From Glaesserella australis (GTDB taxonomy: Bacteria; Pseudomonadota; Gammaproteobacteria; Enterobacterales; Pasteurellaceae): a stretch of DNA of 64,000 nucleotides. Shown one piece after another: positions 1 to 10,836 of this stretch. The notes below the pieces were generated by a model that worked only from the letters and a program-made list of their open reading frames with translations, was not told where the DNA came from and did not search any database. The stretch's first letter is position 1; the number at the start of each line of letters is the position of its first letter. Position numbers and translations under genes: made by a program. Location of the stretch: positions 62,001-126,000 of the forward strand of contig NZ_PTPX01000018.1 of assembly GCF_003260095.1 (NCBI RefSeq), given 5' to 3'.

Positions 1-90
1 TAACCTCGTTATGAATTAATAAAAAACGCTCGCATTCTACTGAACCAAGCCAGTCGGTGCAAGCGGTAAGATTTAAGGAATTTTTTGCAA

Positions 91-921
91 TTAGCCTAAT
101 GCCACATCTAATGTCATCATAATCACAAAGCCAAGCATTAAACTGAGTGTTGCAATATCAGTGTTACCGTTGCTTTGGGATTCGGGTATCAGCTCTTCAA
201 CCACCACGAAAATCATTGCACCCGCAGCAAATGCCAAGGCATAAGGTAAAATAGATGTCATTGAGATCACAAAGACTGCGCCAAGTACAGCAGCGATAGG
301 TTCGACAATGGCAGAAAGTGAGCCGTAGGTAAAGGCTTTCATTCGGCTATTCCCTTCACCACGAATCGGTAAAGCAAGGGAAGACCCCTCAGGGATATTT
401 TGCAAACCAATACCGATAGCCAAACCAATTGCCCCCATAAGAGAAGCATCCACCCCAGCGACATTAGTTGCCACTGCACCAAAAGCTACGCCAATAGCCA
501 AGCCCTCAGGAATGTTATGAATGGTGATCGCTAAAAACAGCAATGCCGACTTTGGTAATTTACGTTTTAATTCAATCCCTTCCGCTTCTTCTATCGGCTT
601 ACTTAAATGCAAATGTGGCACAATATAGTCAACAGCTCGAATAAAAAAGCCACCGGCTAAAAAGCCCACTGCGGCAGGAATCCAGCTCAAGCTACCATAA
701 GTTGGTTCTGCATACTCTAAAGATGGTGCGAGTAAAGACCAAAAGGATGCTGCAATCATGACACCACCCGCAAACCCCATCATTGAGTCGAGAATTTTAC
801 GATTCACCGTTTTAAAGAAAAAAACAAAAGCAGAACCAAAAATAGTACAAAACCAAGTAAATAATCCTGCAAGTAGTGCTTGCATAGCTGGATGTAAAGA
901 TAAAAAATAATCGAGCATCAT
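91..921 (-). CDS. ZIP-family divalent metal transporter (GufA/ZupT-like)
   Basis: Inner-membrane permease of 276 residues expected to import zinc or related divalent metals. It shows the ZIP signature HNIPEG about midway (TIHNIPEGLAIGVAFG) and a second copy of the motif, LQNIPEG, in the next helix; these His/Glu residues form the metal site in the family. Roughly eight hydrophobic segments are visible, with a charged loop (EEAEGIELKRK) before the HNIPEG helix. The start is one of two adjacent ATG codons. It begins 11 bases after the stop of the DUF3298 lipoprotein gene on the same strand, so the two are probably co-transcribed. The metal preference cannot be read from the sequence. Confidence 0.9.
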   Translation of the reverse strand: MMLDYFLSLHPAMQALLAGLFTWFCTIFGSAFVFFFKTVNRKILDSMMGFAGGVMIAASFWSLLAPSLEYAEPTYGSLSWIPAAVGFLAGGFFIRAVDYIVPHLHLSKPIEEAEGIELKRKLPKSALLFLAITIHNIPEGLAIGVAFGAVATNVAGVDASLMGAIGLAIGIGLQNIPEGSSLALPIRGEGNSRMKAFTYGSLSAIVEPIAAVLGAVFVISMTSILPYALAFAAGAMIFVVVEELIPESQSNGNTDIATLSLMLGFVIMMTLDVALG

Positions 922-932
922 ATTATCTACTT

Positions 933-1928
933 TTAAAATTCAGCATTAATTCGGCTGCTAGTTTGCTGATATTCTTTCGCCAAATATGGATTAATTTCAT
1001 CCCAATATAGCGTTAAATAAATATCCCCCATAGCATAAGGTCCTAGTGAATAAGGTGGATAAGCAAAAGTAAGTCCCTCTTCTGAAAAATAAAATTCACC
1101 AGATAATTCAAAATCAGCTTTTGCAGTAAAAGTTTCTTTTTCACCCGTCATTTCATACCACTGTTCAACATAACGATTCCAAAGTTTTTCTTGAATAGCG
1201 TTTTGATTTTTTTCTGAAAAAAGATCGGAAATGGTTAGAATAATACGCTTATCAACATCAATATTCAGATATCTTACCCAATGCATTCCGTGTGCACCGC
1301 CGGTATAGCTTTGATGTACTTGAGAAAAAAGAACTAAATTATTACGCTGCCATAAATAATTACTCTCAAGGACTTCAGTCAAAGCAATAGCAGAATCTTC
1401 TTTCGCAGAAGCAATCATTTCATTTAGTTGCTTTTGCAAAATAGTCAAAGCCATTTCTTTTTCTTTCCCTTTATCCGCTTTAGCAGGTGGAACCTTATTC
1501 CCTTGAGCATCAAAACTTCTTCCCCAATTTTGAATAAATTCAGCATAAATTAACTCATTTATCCATTCCACATTGGTTTTAGGCATTGTCACACCTAATT
1601 GTACTGGCGTCTCTTCACGGAAAAAATCATTCTCTTCATTCGGATCTTTTTTATGCTTAACAATCTCTTTTTTATCAAAAATCGTCTCTATTTCAACTTT
1701 TAAAGCAGGAAAAACTGATTTTGCCTTTTCTACTTGTACGGTAAGTTCCGCAATAGATTTATTGGCATCAGCTAACTCAGTTTTAGCTTTTTCTACATCC
1801 GATTTTAATTGAGTAACTTCTTGTGTCGATTGCTGCACTTGAGCCATTAACGCATTTTTTTCTTTATCATCACAGGCTGAGAGTAAAAAAACAGATGACA
1901 CCAGTAATGCAATGAGTGATTTTTTCAT
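933..1928 (-). CDS. DUF3298 (RsiV C-terminal-like) lipoprotein
   Basis: Exported lipoprotein of about 331 residues with unknown role. The start is set at the ATG giving MKKSLIALL, which has AGGAG five bases upstream; a longer TTG reading is less likely. A signal peptide ends in the lipobox LLSAC, so the cysteine would be lipidated. Residues about 25-75 form a coiled coil rich in K, E and Q. The C-terminal half carries the hallmark HQSYTGGAHG and the later ISDLF of the DUF3298/RsiV-C fold, which in other proteins binds cell-wall ligands or lysozyme. The gene is followed by the ZIP transporter. The family assignment is firm; the function is not known. Confidence 0.8.
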   Translation of the reverse strand: MKKSLIALLVSSVFLLSACDDKEKNALMAQVQQSTQEVTQLKSDVEKAKTELADANKSIAELTVQVEKAKSVFPALKVEIETIFDKKEIVKHKKDPNEENDFFREETPVQLGVTMPKTNVEWINELIYAEFIQNWGRSFDAQGNKVPPAKADKGKEKEMALTILQKQLNEMIASAKEDSAIALTEVLESNYLWQRNNLVLFSQVHQSYTGGAHGMHWVRYLNIDVDKRIILTISDLFSEKNQNAIQEKLWNRYVEQWYEMTGEKETFTAKADFELSGEFYFSEEGLTFAYPPYSLGPYAMGDIYLTLYWDEINPYLAKEYQQTSSRINAEF

Positions 1929-1954
1929 AAAAACTCCTATCAACGAGTATTAAA

Positions 1955-1991
1955 ACAAGCGGTAAGATTCAGACAAAATCTTACCGCTTGT
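1955..1991. terminator. Inverted uptake-signal pair acting as terminator
   Basis: A perfect 15-bp stem (1955-1969 with 1977-1991) starts and ends with the uptake-signal core ACAAGCGGT / ACCGCTTGT around a 7-base loop. It sits just beyond the stop of ilvD and before the DUF3298 gene, where an ilvD terminator is expected. Confidence 0.65.
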
Positions 1992-1996
1992 ATCCA

Positions 1997-3832
1997 TTAA
2001 ATTTTAGTTTTATCGCGAACCGCGCCTTTATCTGCTGAGGTTGCAAAATGTCCATAGACTTTCAATGCAAATGACACTTCACGTTGGCGGTTAGCAGGTT
2101 TCCAGCCTTTCGCATCTTGCTCTGCACGGCGTTGAGCCAGTTCAGTCTCAGGCACAACCAACTGAATAGAGCGGTTTGGAATATCAATGTCAATGGTATC
2201 GCCGTCTTTCACTAAGCCGATTAAACCGCCTGCTGCTGCTTCTGGTGAACAGTGTCCGATAGACAAGCCCGATGTACCGCCTGAGAAACGTCCATCAGTT
2301 AATAACGCACAAGCCTTACCTAAGCCCATTGATTTTAAATAGCTGGTTGGGTAGAGCATTTCTTGCATACCCGGTCCGCCTTTAGGGCCTTCGTAGCGGA
2401 TCACCACCACGTGTCCTGCGCGCACTTTACCGCCTAAAATACCTGCAACGGCATCTTCTTGGCTTTCAAATACGATGGCTTCGCCTTTGAATTTTAAGAT
2501 TGATTCATCCACGCCAGCGGTTTTGACGATACAGCCGTCAAGGGCGATATTGCCCGATAACATTGCCAAACCACCATCTTGGCTATACGCAAATTCTTTG
2601 CTACGGATACAACCATTTTGACGGTCGTCATCAACGCTATCCCAACGGGTGTCTTGCGAAAATGCTTTCGTGGTACGAATGCCCGCTGGTCCTGCACGGA
2701 AGAATTTATGTACGGCTTCATCTTTGGTTAACACAATATCGTATTTAGCGATTTGTTCCGCAAGGCTTAAACCTAACACCGTGCGAGTTTGGTTATTAAG
2801 CAAGCCTGCACGGTCTAATTCACCTAAAATCGCCATAATGCCGCCGGCACGGTGAACATCTTCCATATGGTATTTTTGTGTGTTCGGAGCGACTTTACTT
2901 AAACAAGGCACTTGGCGAGAAAGACGGTCAATATCCGCCATTGTGAAATCGACTTCCGCTTCTTGTGCTGCTGCTAATAAGTGTAAAACCGTATTGGTTG
3001 AACCGCCCATCGCAATATCTAAGCTCATTGCGTTGTCAAAAGCTTCTTTGGTGGCGATAGAACGTGGTAAAACCGAGTCATCATCTTGTTCATAATACTT
3101 TTTGCATAGTTCCACAATTTGTGTACCTGCGTCTAAAAAGAGCTGTTTGCGGTCGGCGTGGGTCGCAAGGCAAGAACCGTTGCCCGGTAAGCTCAAGCCT
3201 AAAGCTTCCGTTAAGCAGTTCATTGAGTTGGCGGTAAACATTCCTGAGCAAGAGCCACAGGTTGGGCAAGCTGAACGCTCAATTTGATCGCTGACTTCAT
3301 CGGATACATTCGGGTTTGCACCTTGGATCATCGCATCAACCAAATCTAATTTAATGATTTGATCGGATAATTTGGTTTTCCCGGCTTCCATTGGGCCGCC
3401 TGAAACGAAAATGGTCGGAATGTTCAAACGCAACGCTGCCATTAACATTCCTGGCGTGATTTTATCGCAGTTGGAAATACAGACCATCGCATCGGCACAG
3501 TGAGCATTCACCATATATTCCACGCTGTCGGCAATCAAATCACGGCTAGGCAATGAATAAAGCATCCCGCCGTGACCCATTGCGATACCGTCATCAACTG
3601 CAATAGTATTAAACTCTTTCGCCACACCGCCCGCTTTTTCGATCTGCTCGGCAACCAACTGTCCCATATCTTTTAAATGAACATGTCCCGGTACAAACTG
3701 CGTAAATGAGTTCACCACCGCAATAATCGGCTTACCGAAGTCGTTTTCTTTCATTCCTGTTGCACGCCATAAGGCACGTGCACCCGCCATATTGCGACCT
3801 TGCGTACTAGTCGCTGAACGTAATTTAGGCAT
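1997..3832 (-). CDS. ilvD: Dihydroxy-acid dehydratase IlvD
   Basis: Third common enzyme of isoleucine and valine synthesis; it dehydrates 2,3-dihydroxy-3-methylbutanoate and its isoleucine homologue to the 2-oxo acids in the cytosol. The 611 residues match the usual length. Iron-sulfur ligands are visible in [12 protein letters not shown] (about residue 120) and [15 protein letters not shown] (about 195), and [14 protein letters not shown] lies near the C-terminus. GGAGAG precedes the ATG. It is on the same strand as ilvGM but separated from it by rep, the sialyltransferase and recB, so it is transcribed on its own. I see no leader-peptide attenuator in the 61 bases upstream. Confidence 0.97.
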   Translation of the reverse strand: MPKLRSATSTQGRNMAGARALWRATGMKENDFGKPIIAVVNSFTQFVPGHVHLKDMGQLVAEQIEKAGGVAKEFNTIAVDDGIAMGHGGMLYSLPSRDLIADSVEYMVNAHCADAMVCISNCDKITPGMLMAALRLNIPTIFVSGGPMEAGKTKLSDQIIKLDLVDAMIQGANPNVSDEVSDQIERSACPTCGSCSGMFTANSMNCLTEALGLSLPGNGSCLATHADRKQLFLDAGTQIVELCKKYYEQDDDSVLPRSIATKEAFDNAMSLDIAMGGSTNTVLHLLAAAQEAEVDFTMADIDRLSRQVPCLSKVAPNTQKYHMEDVHRAGGIMAILGELDRAGLLNNQTRTVLGLSLAEQIAKYDIVLTKDEAVHKFFRAGPAGIRTTKAFSQDTRWDSVDDDRQNGCIRSKEFAYSQDGGLAMLSGNIALDGCIVKTAGVDESILKFKGEAIVFESQEDAVAGILGGKVRAGHVVVIRYEGPKGGPGMQEMLYPTSYLKSMGLGKACALLTDGRFSGGTSGLSIGHCSPEAAAGGLIGLVKDGDTIDIDIPNRSIQLVVPETELAQRRAEQDAKGWKPANRQREVSFALKVYGHFATSADKGAVRDKTKI

Positions 3833-3893
3833 AATCTCTCCAAGTTTTGATGTTGTGTTAATTTAAAATTGTTTAATGAAGTTACTATATAAA

Positions 3894-5111
3894 CTACTTT
3901 ATATTGAAATTAATCAAATGACACTGTTCTTCCTTAACATAATCTAATGCTAATAATACTTTCATTAAGTCATATTGTTCTGAAAAAACATAATATTTTT
4001 TATTTTTTTCAGGATCTGATGAACTTAAGAAAAAGACATCAGCAATTCGATCTGACTCTACCTGAAAATAGCTAGTACTAAAAAAACCTCCTATCTTTGT
4101 TGGATTTAATCCTAATAAATAGAGTACTTCAAAAGGTAAATGCTCAGGTATATTAATTAGTTTATTAAATTTTTCCAAAATACGTTTATTTAACTCTTTT
4201 GCGTGTGGATGCCCTTTATATAGAAAAATATAATCATCATATTGGTGATAATACTTACCTTCAGGATATATCATATTCTCTATAATTTGAGTATGTGCAT
4301 TTTCTAAAAAATTTAAAAGATTACTATCACAATCAAACATTGTTGTTCCTGTAAAAACAAAGGTTTTATTGTTTTTGAACAAATCAATTATTTGATTTTC
4401 ATATTTAGTATCAAGATCTAACAAGGTAAGAAATAATCTCTTTTGCTCTTGATTAAACTTATGAAAATGGTTAAATGACATTTTATGGTAATTAATCATC
4501 TCTGATTTTAACGGAGCAAGAGAAGCTAGATCTAAAACTTTTGTATCTAAAAGATGATAATGTGTAGTGAATATTTCTTGCCACAAGTATCGAAATACAC
4601 CTAAAACAGAAATAGTTGCTTTACCTGCATGCAATAAATTTGCCATCTGATTCTTATGAAAAGCAACAAGTTCTTCCAAATCAGAACGTTGAGATAATGT
4701 ATAAAGTTGTCTTGGTCCTTCTGCTCCATCATCATAAAGATGTAAACATATAGAATGACATTTTCTTTCTTCTAGAGAAAATAATATATCTAATAACGAT
4801 GCTAAAATGACAAATGAGTGTGTCAAATTAACATGTAAGTTTAAAACCATCTTCTGATCTATATTTTTCAATACTCCAAAGCATAACTGTTTAAATTCAT
4901 GTTGTGCATCTATTTCTGATTTAGCAAAATAGATTTTTCCTGCAGGATATTGTTCAATTACTGAATCTGGAATTTTAAAACGCCCTAAGCCAAATAATCT
5001 AATTGTATCTTTATCCTGATAATTCTCAATAAAGTGAAAAAAATAATTCAATGTAGGAATTGTGGCAAAATCTAAATAGATTTCAACTTTTTGATATTCT
5101 TCTTTATTCAT
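3894..5111 (-). CDS. GT80-family sialyltransferase
   Basis: Predicted CMP-sialic acid-dependent glycosyltransferase of 405 residues, resembling Pasteurella multocida PmST1 (from memory of that sequence). Seen: N-terminal YLDFATIPTLNYFF and RLFGLGRFKIPDS, the general-base motif YDDG, FVFTGTT, the CMP-binding KGHP, PFEVLYLLGL, and GGFFSTSYF near the phosphate site. There is no signal peptide or membrane segment, so a cytosolic role in modifying lipooligosaccharide or capsule is expected. The ATG lies two bases past the rep stop and its Shine-Dalgarno AGGA lies inside rep, so translation is probably coupled. Visibly more AT-rich than rep and recB, which suggests transfer. No CMP-sialate synthetase or sialic-acid uptake gene is in the window. 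Linkage (alpha-2,3 or 2,6) is not decided. Confidence 0.85.
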   Translation of the reverse strand: MNKEEYQKVEIYLDFATIPTLNYFFHFIENYQDKDTIRLFGLGRFKIPDSVIEQYPAGKIYFAKSEIDAQHEFKQLCFGVLKNIDQKMVLNLHVNLTHSFVILASLLDILFSLEERKCHSICLHLYDDGAEGPRQLYTLSQRSDLEELVAFHKNQMANLLHAGKATISVLGVFRYLWQEIFTTHYHLLDTKVLDLASLAPLKSEMINYHKMSFNHFHKFNQEQKRLFLTLLDLDTKYENQIIDLFKNNKTFVFTGTTMFDCDSNLLNFLENAHTQIIENMIYPEGKYYHQYDDYIFLYKGHPHAKELNKRILEKFNKLINIPEHLPFEVLYLLGLNPTKIGGFFSTSYFQVESDRIADVFFLSSSDPEKNKKYYVFSEQYDLMKVLLALDYVKEEQCHLINFNIK

Positions 5112-5113
5112 TC

Positions 5114-7138
5114 TTATGATTTCCTATTCGCCTGTACCATTGCCATTAAGCCACTTAATCCTGCCGACACTTTCTGTTGACGTTCTTGTTCGCTCAGTTT
5201 AGGTTTATCTCGCTCCCACTGCAAGTCATCTTGTGGCAATTCAAGTAAAAAACGGCTAATTTCAGGCTTAATTATCTCACCATATTGACGACGTTCTTTA
5301 CAGAGCGAAAAAGTCAGCGTCTGTTGCGCGCGGGTAATGCCCACATAGGCAAGACGGCGTTCTTCTTCCACATTATCTTCATCAATGCTGGTTTGGTGGG
5401 GCAAAATGCCCTCTTCCATACCGATTAAAAAGACGTGCGGAAATTCTAGCCCTTTGGATGCGTGAAGCGTCATCAGTTGCACTTGATCGCTTTCGTCATC
5501 GTCTTCGCTGCGTTCCATCATATCCCGTAGAGTCAAATTGGTGACGACCTGATTTAAATTCATCGGCTCGCTGATTTCATCGCCCTCCAGCATTTTTTCC
5601 ACCCACTCAAACAGCGTTTGCACATTACGGCTCTGCATTTCTGCCGATTTCGGTGTCGCCGCCGTTTCATAGAGATAGGCTTCATACTGAATTTTCGCTA
5701 ACATCTCTTGAATTGCAGATTTTGGCTCGGATCTGACCGCTTGATCAGACAATTCCACCACCCAACGAGCAAAGTCCTGCAAGGCTTGATACGGTTTTGG
5801 GGTGAGCCGTTGGATCAGCTCGAAATCAAAAATCGCTTCAAACAAACTTACCTGTTTTTCATTCGCCAGTTGCCCCAACTTTTCCAGCGTTGCCGCGCCG
5901 ATTTCCCGTTTTGGCGTGTTCACAATGCGTAAAAAGGCGGCATCATCGTCTTGATTGACCAACAACCGCAAGTACGCCAACATATCCTTAATTTCCGACT
6001 TGGCAAAAAAGGACGTACCGCCCGAAATTTTGTAGGGAATGCGGTTTTGGATCAGCAATTTTTCCAACAGACGAGACTGGTGATTGCCACGATACAAAAT
6101 CGCATAATCTTTGTACTTGGTTTTGCGTGAAAAACGGTGTGCAATTAACTCGCCAACAATCCGCTCCGCTTCGTGTTCCTCATTTTTGGCTTCAATCACA
6201 TTGAGCTTTTCGCCCTCGCTTAATTGCGAGAACAAACGTTTGTCAAACAGGTGATCGTTGTTATCGATCAAAATGTTGGCACAGTGCAAAATCCGTTGGC
6301 TTGAGCGGTAATTTTGCTCAAGTTTAATCACTTTCAACTGCGGAAAATCGCTCTGCAACCGCCCCATATTTTCAGGCTTCGCTCCTCGCCACGAGTAGAT
6401 CGACTGGTCGTCATCGCCAACCACCGTAAAATTACCATCCGCACCGACCAACAGTTTAATCAACTCGTACTGGCTGGTGTTGGTGTCTTGATATTCGTCC
6501 ACCAACAGATAGCGAATTTTCTGCTGCCAACGTGCTTTTGCTTCGGGAAAACGCTTGAACAGCAAAGTAGGCAACATAATCAGATCGTCAAAATCCAACG
6601 CATTATAGGCTTTGAGCTGGTTTTGATATTGATCGTAAAAATGGCTAAACACCCGTTCTCGATCGGTTTTGGCAAGTGCTATGGTCTGTTCCGGCGAAAG
6701 CAGATCGTTCTTCCAGTTGGAAATGGTCGAAATCAGCAACTTCAACAGATCTTTATCTTCCGCCACATTTTCAGGTAACAGATGTTTGAGCAGGGCAAGT
6801 TGATCGTGTTCATCAAACAGCGTCATACCCGATTTGTAGCTGAGCAGTTTATGCTCACGCTTTAAAATCTCAAAACCGAGCGTATGGAAAGTGGAAATGG
6901 TCAATCCCCGACTGCTCTCTTTGCCAATCGAATGTGCCACACGCTCACGCATTTCACGGGCGGCTTTGTTGGTAAAAGTCACGGCGGCAATCTGCTTTGG
7001 CGAATAACCACAACGGGCGATCAGGTGAGCAATTTTGTTGATGATCACCCGTGTTTTGCCCGAACCAGCCCCCGCCAGCACAAGGCAAGCCCCATTCACA
7101 TATTCCACCGCTTGTTGTTGTTGAGCATTGAGTTTCAT
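5114..7138 (-). CDS. rep: ATP-dependent DNA helicase Rep
   Basis: Superfamily 1A 3'-5' helicase of 674 residues that clears proteins from DNA ahead of replication forks and helps restart. Walker A GAGSGKT is at about residue 23, Walker [11 protein letters not shown] at about 213, then [13 protein letters not shown], the QNYRSS motif, and the C-terminal [16 protein letters not shown] and [10 protein letters not shown] motifs. The length and the N-terminus [16 protein letters not shown] match Rep better than UvrD. It is divergent from recB across a 117-bp gap that holds an uptake-signal copy. The sialyltransferase follows with a 2-base gap, an odd partner for a replication helicase. Confidence 0.95.
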   Translation of the reverse strand: MKLNAQQQQAVEYVNGACLVLAGAGSGKTRVIINKIAHLIARCGYSPKQIAAVTFTNKAAREMRERVAHSIGKESSRGLTISTFHTLGFEILKREHKLLSYKSGMTLFDEHDQLALLKHLLPENVAEDKDLLKLLISTISNWKNDLLSPEQTIALAKTDRERVFSHFYDQYQNQLKAYNALDFDDLIMLPTLLFKRFPEAKARWQQKIRYLLVDEYQDTNTSQYELIKLLVGADGNFTVVGDDDQSIYSWRGAKPENMGRLQSDFPQLKVIKLEQNYRSSQRILHCANILIDNNDHLFDKRLFSQLSEGEKLNVIEAKNEEHEAERIVGELIAHRFSRKTKYKDYAILYRGNHQSRLLEKLLIQNRIPYKISGGTSFFAKSEIKDMLAYLRLLVNQDDDAAFLRIVNTPKREIGAATLEKLGQLANEKQVSLFEAIFDFELIQRLTPKPYQALQDFARWVVELSDQAVRSEPKSAIQEMLAKIQYEAYLYETAATPKSAEMQSRNVQTLFEWVEKMLEGDEISEPMNLNQVVTNLTLRDMMERSEDDDESDQVQLMTLHASKGLEFPHVFLIGMEEGILPHQTSIDEDNVEEERRLAYVGITRAQQTLTFSLCKERRQYGEIIKPEISRFLLELPQDDLQWERDKPKLSEQERQQKVSAGLSGLMAMVQANRKS

Positions 7139-7255
7139 GATATTTCCTTTGATGTAAGCGGTGTGATTTTAGAGATTTTTTGCAAATTGTCGAATAAAAC
7201 TGACCGCTTGCCTTTTGAATGTTAAAATAATCTCATTCTTCACTCACTTCTTGCA

Positions 7256-10200
7256 ATGATGAAAACTTTAGATCCTTTACGTTTACCTTTAAATCAATCA
7301 AGTCTTATTGAAGCTTCTGCAGGGACAGGCAAAACCTACACAATGGCAAATTTGTATTTGCGTTTAATTTTAGGTGTTGGCTGTAACCCATTGAATGTAG
7401 AGCAGATTTTAGTGGTAACCTTTACCAAAGCAGCCACTCAAGAGCTTCGGGATAGGATTCGTGAGAAATTGGCAAACGTCGCTAAATGGTTTCAAGATCC
7501 AAGTACAGATGATGCGAAAAAAGCGTTTAAGGAACCCTTTTTAGCTGAACTTTATGACGCCGTGAAACCGCAGTTAAACCAAGCGTTATTACGCCTAAAA
7601 ATTGCTGAACGTGAAATTGATTTAGCCAGTATTTTTACCATCGATAGCTTTTGCCAAAAAATGCTGTTCCAATTTGCCTTTGATTCGGGCATTCGTTTTG
7701 ATATTGATTTACTAGCAAACGAAGATGAATTACTGACTCGCCTAAGTGAAGAGACGTGGAGAGAACTGTTTTATCCGATGGGTTTTGCAGAAACTCAAAT
7801 TGTCTCACAAGAGCTTAAAACACCTGAAGATACGCTTAAATCAATCAAATCTTATCTCTATAAAGATCATATTCAGTTAGATGAAACACAACACTGGCTG
7901 AATGACGATTTTTCCGCATTTCTTGCCAAATACCAAGATTTTCTCCACGAAGTGAAAAAACATTGGCAACAAGTAACTGAAGAAGCTTATCGCTTAATTT
8001 CAGATGAGTTACCTAAAAAAGCGTTAAATGGCACGGTTTATAAGCAAACATTGGTCAATAACCATTTTTTTGTATTGAATAAATGGGCTACAAGTTCAAC
8101 CTTGAATTTCCCACACGACAATTTTAGTCGTTTTTGCCAAGACTATTTGATTTCTAAAACGAACAAAGGCTTTGAGCCTTTACATCATTCGATTTTTGAA
8201 AAAAATCAGGCATATCTCACCGCTTACCAAAGCGACTTTCAGCCTAAATACGCTTTACTAAAAGCCACTGTGCGTTACCAATTTTTGATGCGTTTACGCC
8301 AAAAACTCCAAACGTATAAACAGACGCACAAAGAGAAAAGTTTTAGCGATATGGTGAATTTCCTACTCGCCGCGTTGCATTCAGAACAGGGAGCAGAATT
8401 AGCACAACAAATTCGTTCACTTTTTCCGTTTGCGATGATTGACGAGTTCCAAGATACCAATCAACAGCAATACGATATTTTCCGTATTCTCTTTATGGAC
8501 CCTTCGCTAACCGAGCAAGGTTTTATTATGATCGGCGATCCAAAACAGTCGATCTATAAATTTCGTGGTGCTGATATTTTCACCTATCTGAGTGCGTCAA
8601 AAAAGGTTAATAACAAAACAACCCTAAATAAAAACTGGCGTTCTTTACCTTCGGTTGTCGAAAACTGTAATCGTCTATTTCATTTCCCTGAAAAGAGCAA
8701 TCCATTTTTATACGAAGATATACATTTCCAAGCCGTTGAATCTGATTCAGGTCACAAACAGTTTATTGGTGAAAATTCGACACAATGTTTTTTATTGGAC
8801 GAATCATTTAATGAAAAACGTGCGGCAGAACATTGTGCCTATCAAATTCAGCAACAGCTGAAAAAAAGTGAGCAGGGGCAATTCTTTTTGCAAAAAGATG
8901 AGCAAATCGAACCGCTTGTGGCGAAAGATATTGCGATTTTAGTGCGTAGCCATAAACAAGCGGCACTTATTCGTGCTGAACTGCTTAAACGTCATATTCC
9001 ATCGGTGTTTTTCTCCGAACGAAACAGTGTTTATGAAACTCAAGAAGCACAAGATCTACGTTTTGTGCTACAAGCCTGCTTGAATCCTTATCGCCAAGCA
9101 AGCTTACTTGCTGCGTTAGGTACACAGCTTTGGGGACTCACGGCGAATGATATTTTTCAACTTAAGCAAGATGAACACTTGTTAGATAGCTGGATTGATA
9201 AATTTATTCACTATCAACAAATTTGGCTACATCAAGGCATTTTACCGATGTTGCATCAAATTTTGATGAAAGAAGAGATTATTCAGCGTATCAATGCGTT
9301 ACCAAATGCCGAGCGTCGTATCACGGATTTACTACACTTGGCTGAATTGTTACAAGAAGCGATGCCAAGTTTAGAAAACGAATCTGCGTTACTTCGTTGG
9401 TATGAGCAACAATTAGCCAACCCAAGTGAACATTCAGAAGAGCAAAAACAGCGTCTGGAAAGTGAAGAGAGTTTAGTTAAAGTCATCACTATCCACGGTT
9501 CTAAAGGCTTGGAATACCCTGTTGTGTGGTTGCCATTTGTGGCAAAAGCCAGCACGAGAGCCGAAAGTAAAGCAATGGCAATTTATCAAGATGAGCAAGG
9601 CGAGACTCGCTGGAGCTTTGGTTCTCAATCTGACGAGATCAAAAATGCGATCAATAAAGCCGAATTTGCCGAAGATCTACGCTTACTCTATGTGGCAGTC
9701 ACCCGTGCTAAATATCAGCTTAACCTTGTATTACCAACAAAATTTGATAAACACTGGAATGCGTTAAGCTATTTACTCTCTAACGGCGAAATTGAGTTAG
9801 GTGGCAAAGAACCAGCTCAAACGAGTGAGTATTATCTTACGCAAAAAGGTATGCAAGAGAGTATTCGCTACTTGCCACAACAGGTTGAAGAAGACTTATG
9901 GCAACCGACAGCAACTCAGCACGGGGAGATTTCCGCTAAAATCTTCACGGGCAGAATCCGTTCTATCGGACAAATCACCAGTTTCACCGCTTTACAAGCC
10001 CAACACGATCGTTTGCAAAATAAAGCACAAAACCTACCGCTTGCGACTTTTGGCGATGAAGCTCAAGATTATGATCGCACGACAGTCAGTGTTGTGACAG
10101 AAAGTAGCGAGACGGAACAGTTCAGCCCTTATCGTTTTCCACATAGCACTAAAGTGGGTAACTTATTGCATAAATTCTTTGAAGATTGGGATTTCCAACA

Positions 10201-10825
10201 GCCTGTCGATCCAACTGCATTACAAGCACTTTGCGATCAACTTGAGCTGTCGGAAGAATGGCTCACGCCACTGCAAAGGTGGTTTGAACAGATCGTACAG
10301 ACCACATTTGGCGAACAAGCGGTCAGTTTACGCCAAATGTTTACCCATAAGCGTTTAAACGAATGGCAATTTTACCTACGTTTAAGCAACGAAAAAGCCT
10401 TGCCACAGCTCAACGCTCTGCTCAAACGACACAGCCCACTGGCAAAAAATTTACCCGACTTAACGCTCTACCAACTCAACGGCTTTGTGCGAGGCTTTGT
10501 GGATTGTATCGCTCAAGTCAATGGCAAATTCTATGTGATCGACTACAAATCCAATTTCTTAGGCTCTCTTCCACAAGATTACCGAGCCGAAAAATTAGCC
10601 AAAACGATGGGGCAATTCCGCTACGACTTGCAATACTTGCTCTATACCCTTGCTCTGCACCGTTATCTGATGTCACGTTTAGGGGAAGATTACGATTATG
10701 AGCGTGATTTTGGTGGCGTGGCTTATTTATTTCTACGAGGAATGAATGGCGAGAATGACAGTGGGGTTTATTTCGATAAACCGACCGAAGAACTAATTAA
10801 AGAGATGGACGAGTTGTTTCAGTAA
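7256..10825 (+). CDS. recB: RecBCD nuclease-helicase, RecB subunit
   Basis: Beta subunit of exodeoxyribonuclease V, which processes double-strand ends for RecA. The 1189 residues carry a UvrD-like helicase with Walker A EASAGTGKTYTMANL (about residue 19), Walker B FAMIDEFQDTN (about 395), GDPKQSIYKFRGADIF, and IHGSKGLEYPVVWLPF. A C-terminal nuclease domain carries YVIDYKSNFLG at about residue 1093, the metal-binding Asp/Lys motif of RecB. The start is one of two adjacent ATGs. recC and recD are not in this window, so the complex is encoded at separate loci here. It ends before a strong hairpin terminator. The E. coli protein is 1180 residues. Confidence 0.96.
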   Translation: MMKTLDPLRLPLNQSSLIEASAGTGKTYTMANLYLRLILGVGCNPLNVEQILVVTFTKAATQELRDRIREKLANVAKWFQDPSTDDAKKAFKEPFLAELYDAVKPQLNQALLRLKIAEREIDLASIFTIDSFCQKMLFQFAFDSGIRFDIDLLANEDELLTRLSEETWRELFYPMGFAETQIVSQELKTPEDTLKSIKSYLYKDHIQLDETQHWLNDDFSAFLAKYQDFLHEVKKHWQQVTEEAYRLISDELPKKALNGTVYKQTLVNNHFFVLNKWATSSTLNFPHDNFSRFCQDYLISKTNKGFEPLHHSIFEKNQAYLTAYQSDFQPKYALLKATVRYQFLMRLRQKLQTYKQTHKEKSFSDMVNFLLAALHSEQGAELAQQIRSLFPFAMIDEFQDTNQQQYDIFRILFMDPSLTEQGFIMIGDPKQSIYKFRGADIFTYLSASKKVNNKTTLNKNWRSLPSVVENCNRLFHFPEKSNPFLYEDIHFQAVESDSGHKQFIGENSTQCFLLDESFNEKRAAEHCAYQIQQQLKKSEQGQFFLQKDEQIEPLVAKDIAILVRSHKQAALIRAELLKRHIPSVFFSERNSVYETQEAQDLRFVLQACLNPYRQASLLAALGTQLWGLTANDIFQLKQDEHLLDSWIDKFIHYQQIWLHQGILPMLHQILMKEEIIQRINALPNAERRITDLLHLAELLQEAMPSLENESALLRWYEQQLANPSEHSEEQKQRLESEESLVKVITIHGSKGLEYPVVWLPFVAKASTRAESKAMAIYQDEQGETRWSFGSQSDEIKNAINKAEFAEDLRLLYVAVTRAKYQLNLVLPTKFDKHWNALSYLLSNGEIELGGKEPAQTSEYYLTQKGMQESIRYLPQQVEEDLWQPTATQHGEISAKIFTGRIRSIGQITSFTALQAQHDRLQNKAQNLPLATFGDEAQDYDRTTVSVVTESSETEQFSPYRFPHSTKVGNLLHKFFEDWDFQQPVDPTALQALCDQLELSEEWLTPLQRWFEQIVQTTFGEQAVSLRQMFTHKRLNEWQFYLRLSNEKALPQLNALLKRHSPLAKNLPDLTLYQLNGFVRGFVDCIAQVNGKFYVIDYKSNFLGSLPQDYRAEKLAKTMGQFRYDLQYLLYTLALHRYLMSRLGEDYDYERDFGGVAYLFLRGMNGENDSGVYFDKPTEELIKEMDELFQ

Positions 10826-10836
10826 AAGCGTTTAAC

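Noticed and set aside
1-90. Possible gene end at the left edge
   Set aside because: The window opens with TAA and a diverged uptake-signal sequence, but the upstream frame is cut off, so no gene can be supported.
6314-6778. Plus-strand frame of 154 codons opposite rep
   Set aside because: Antisense to conserved helicase motifs of rep; no ribosome site and no recognisable fold.
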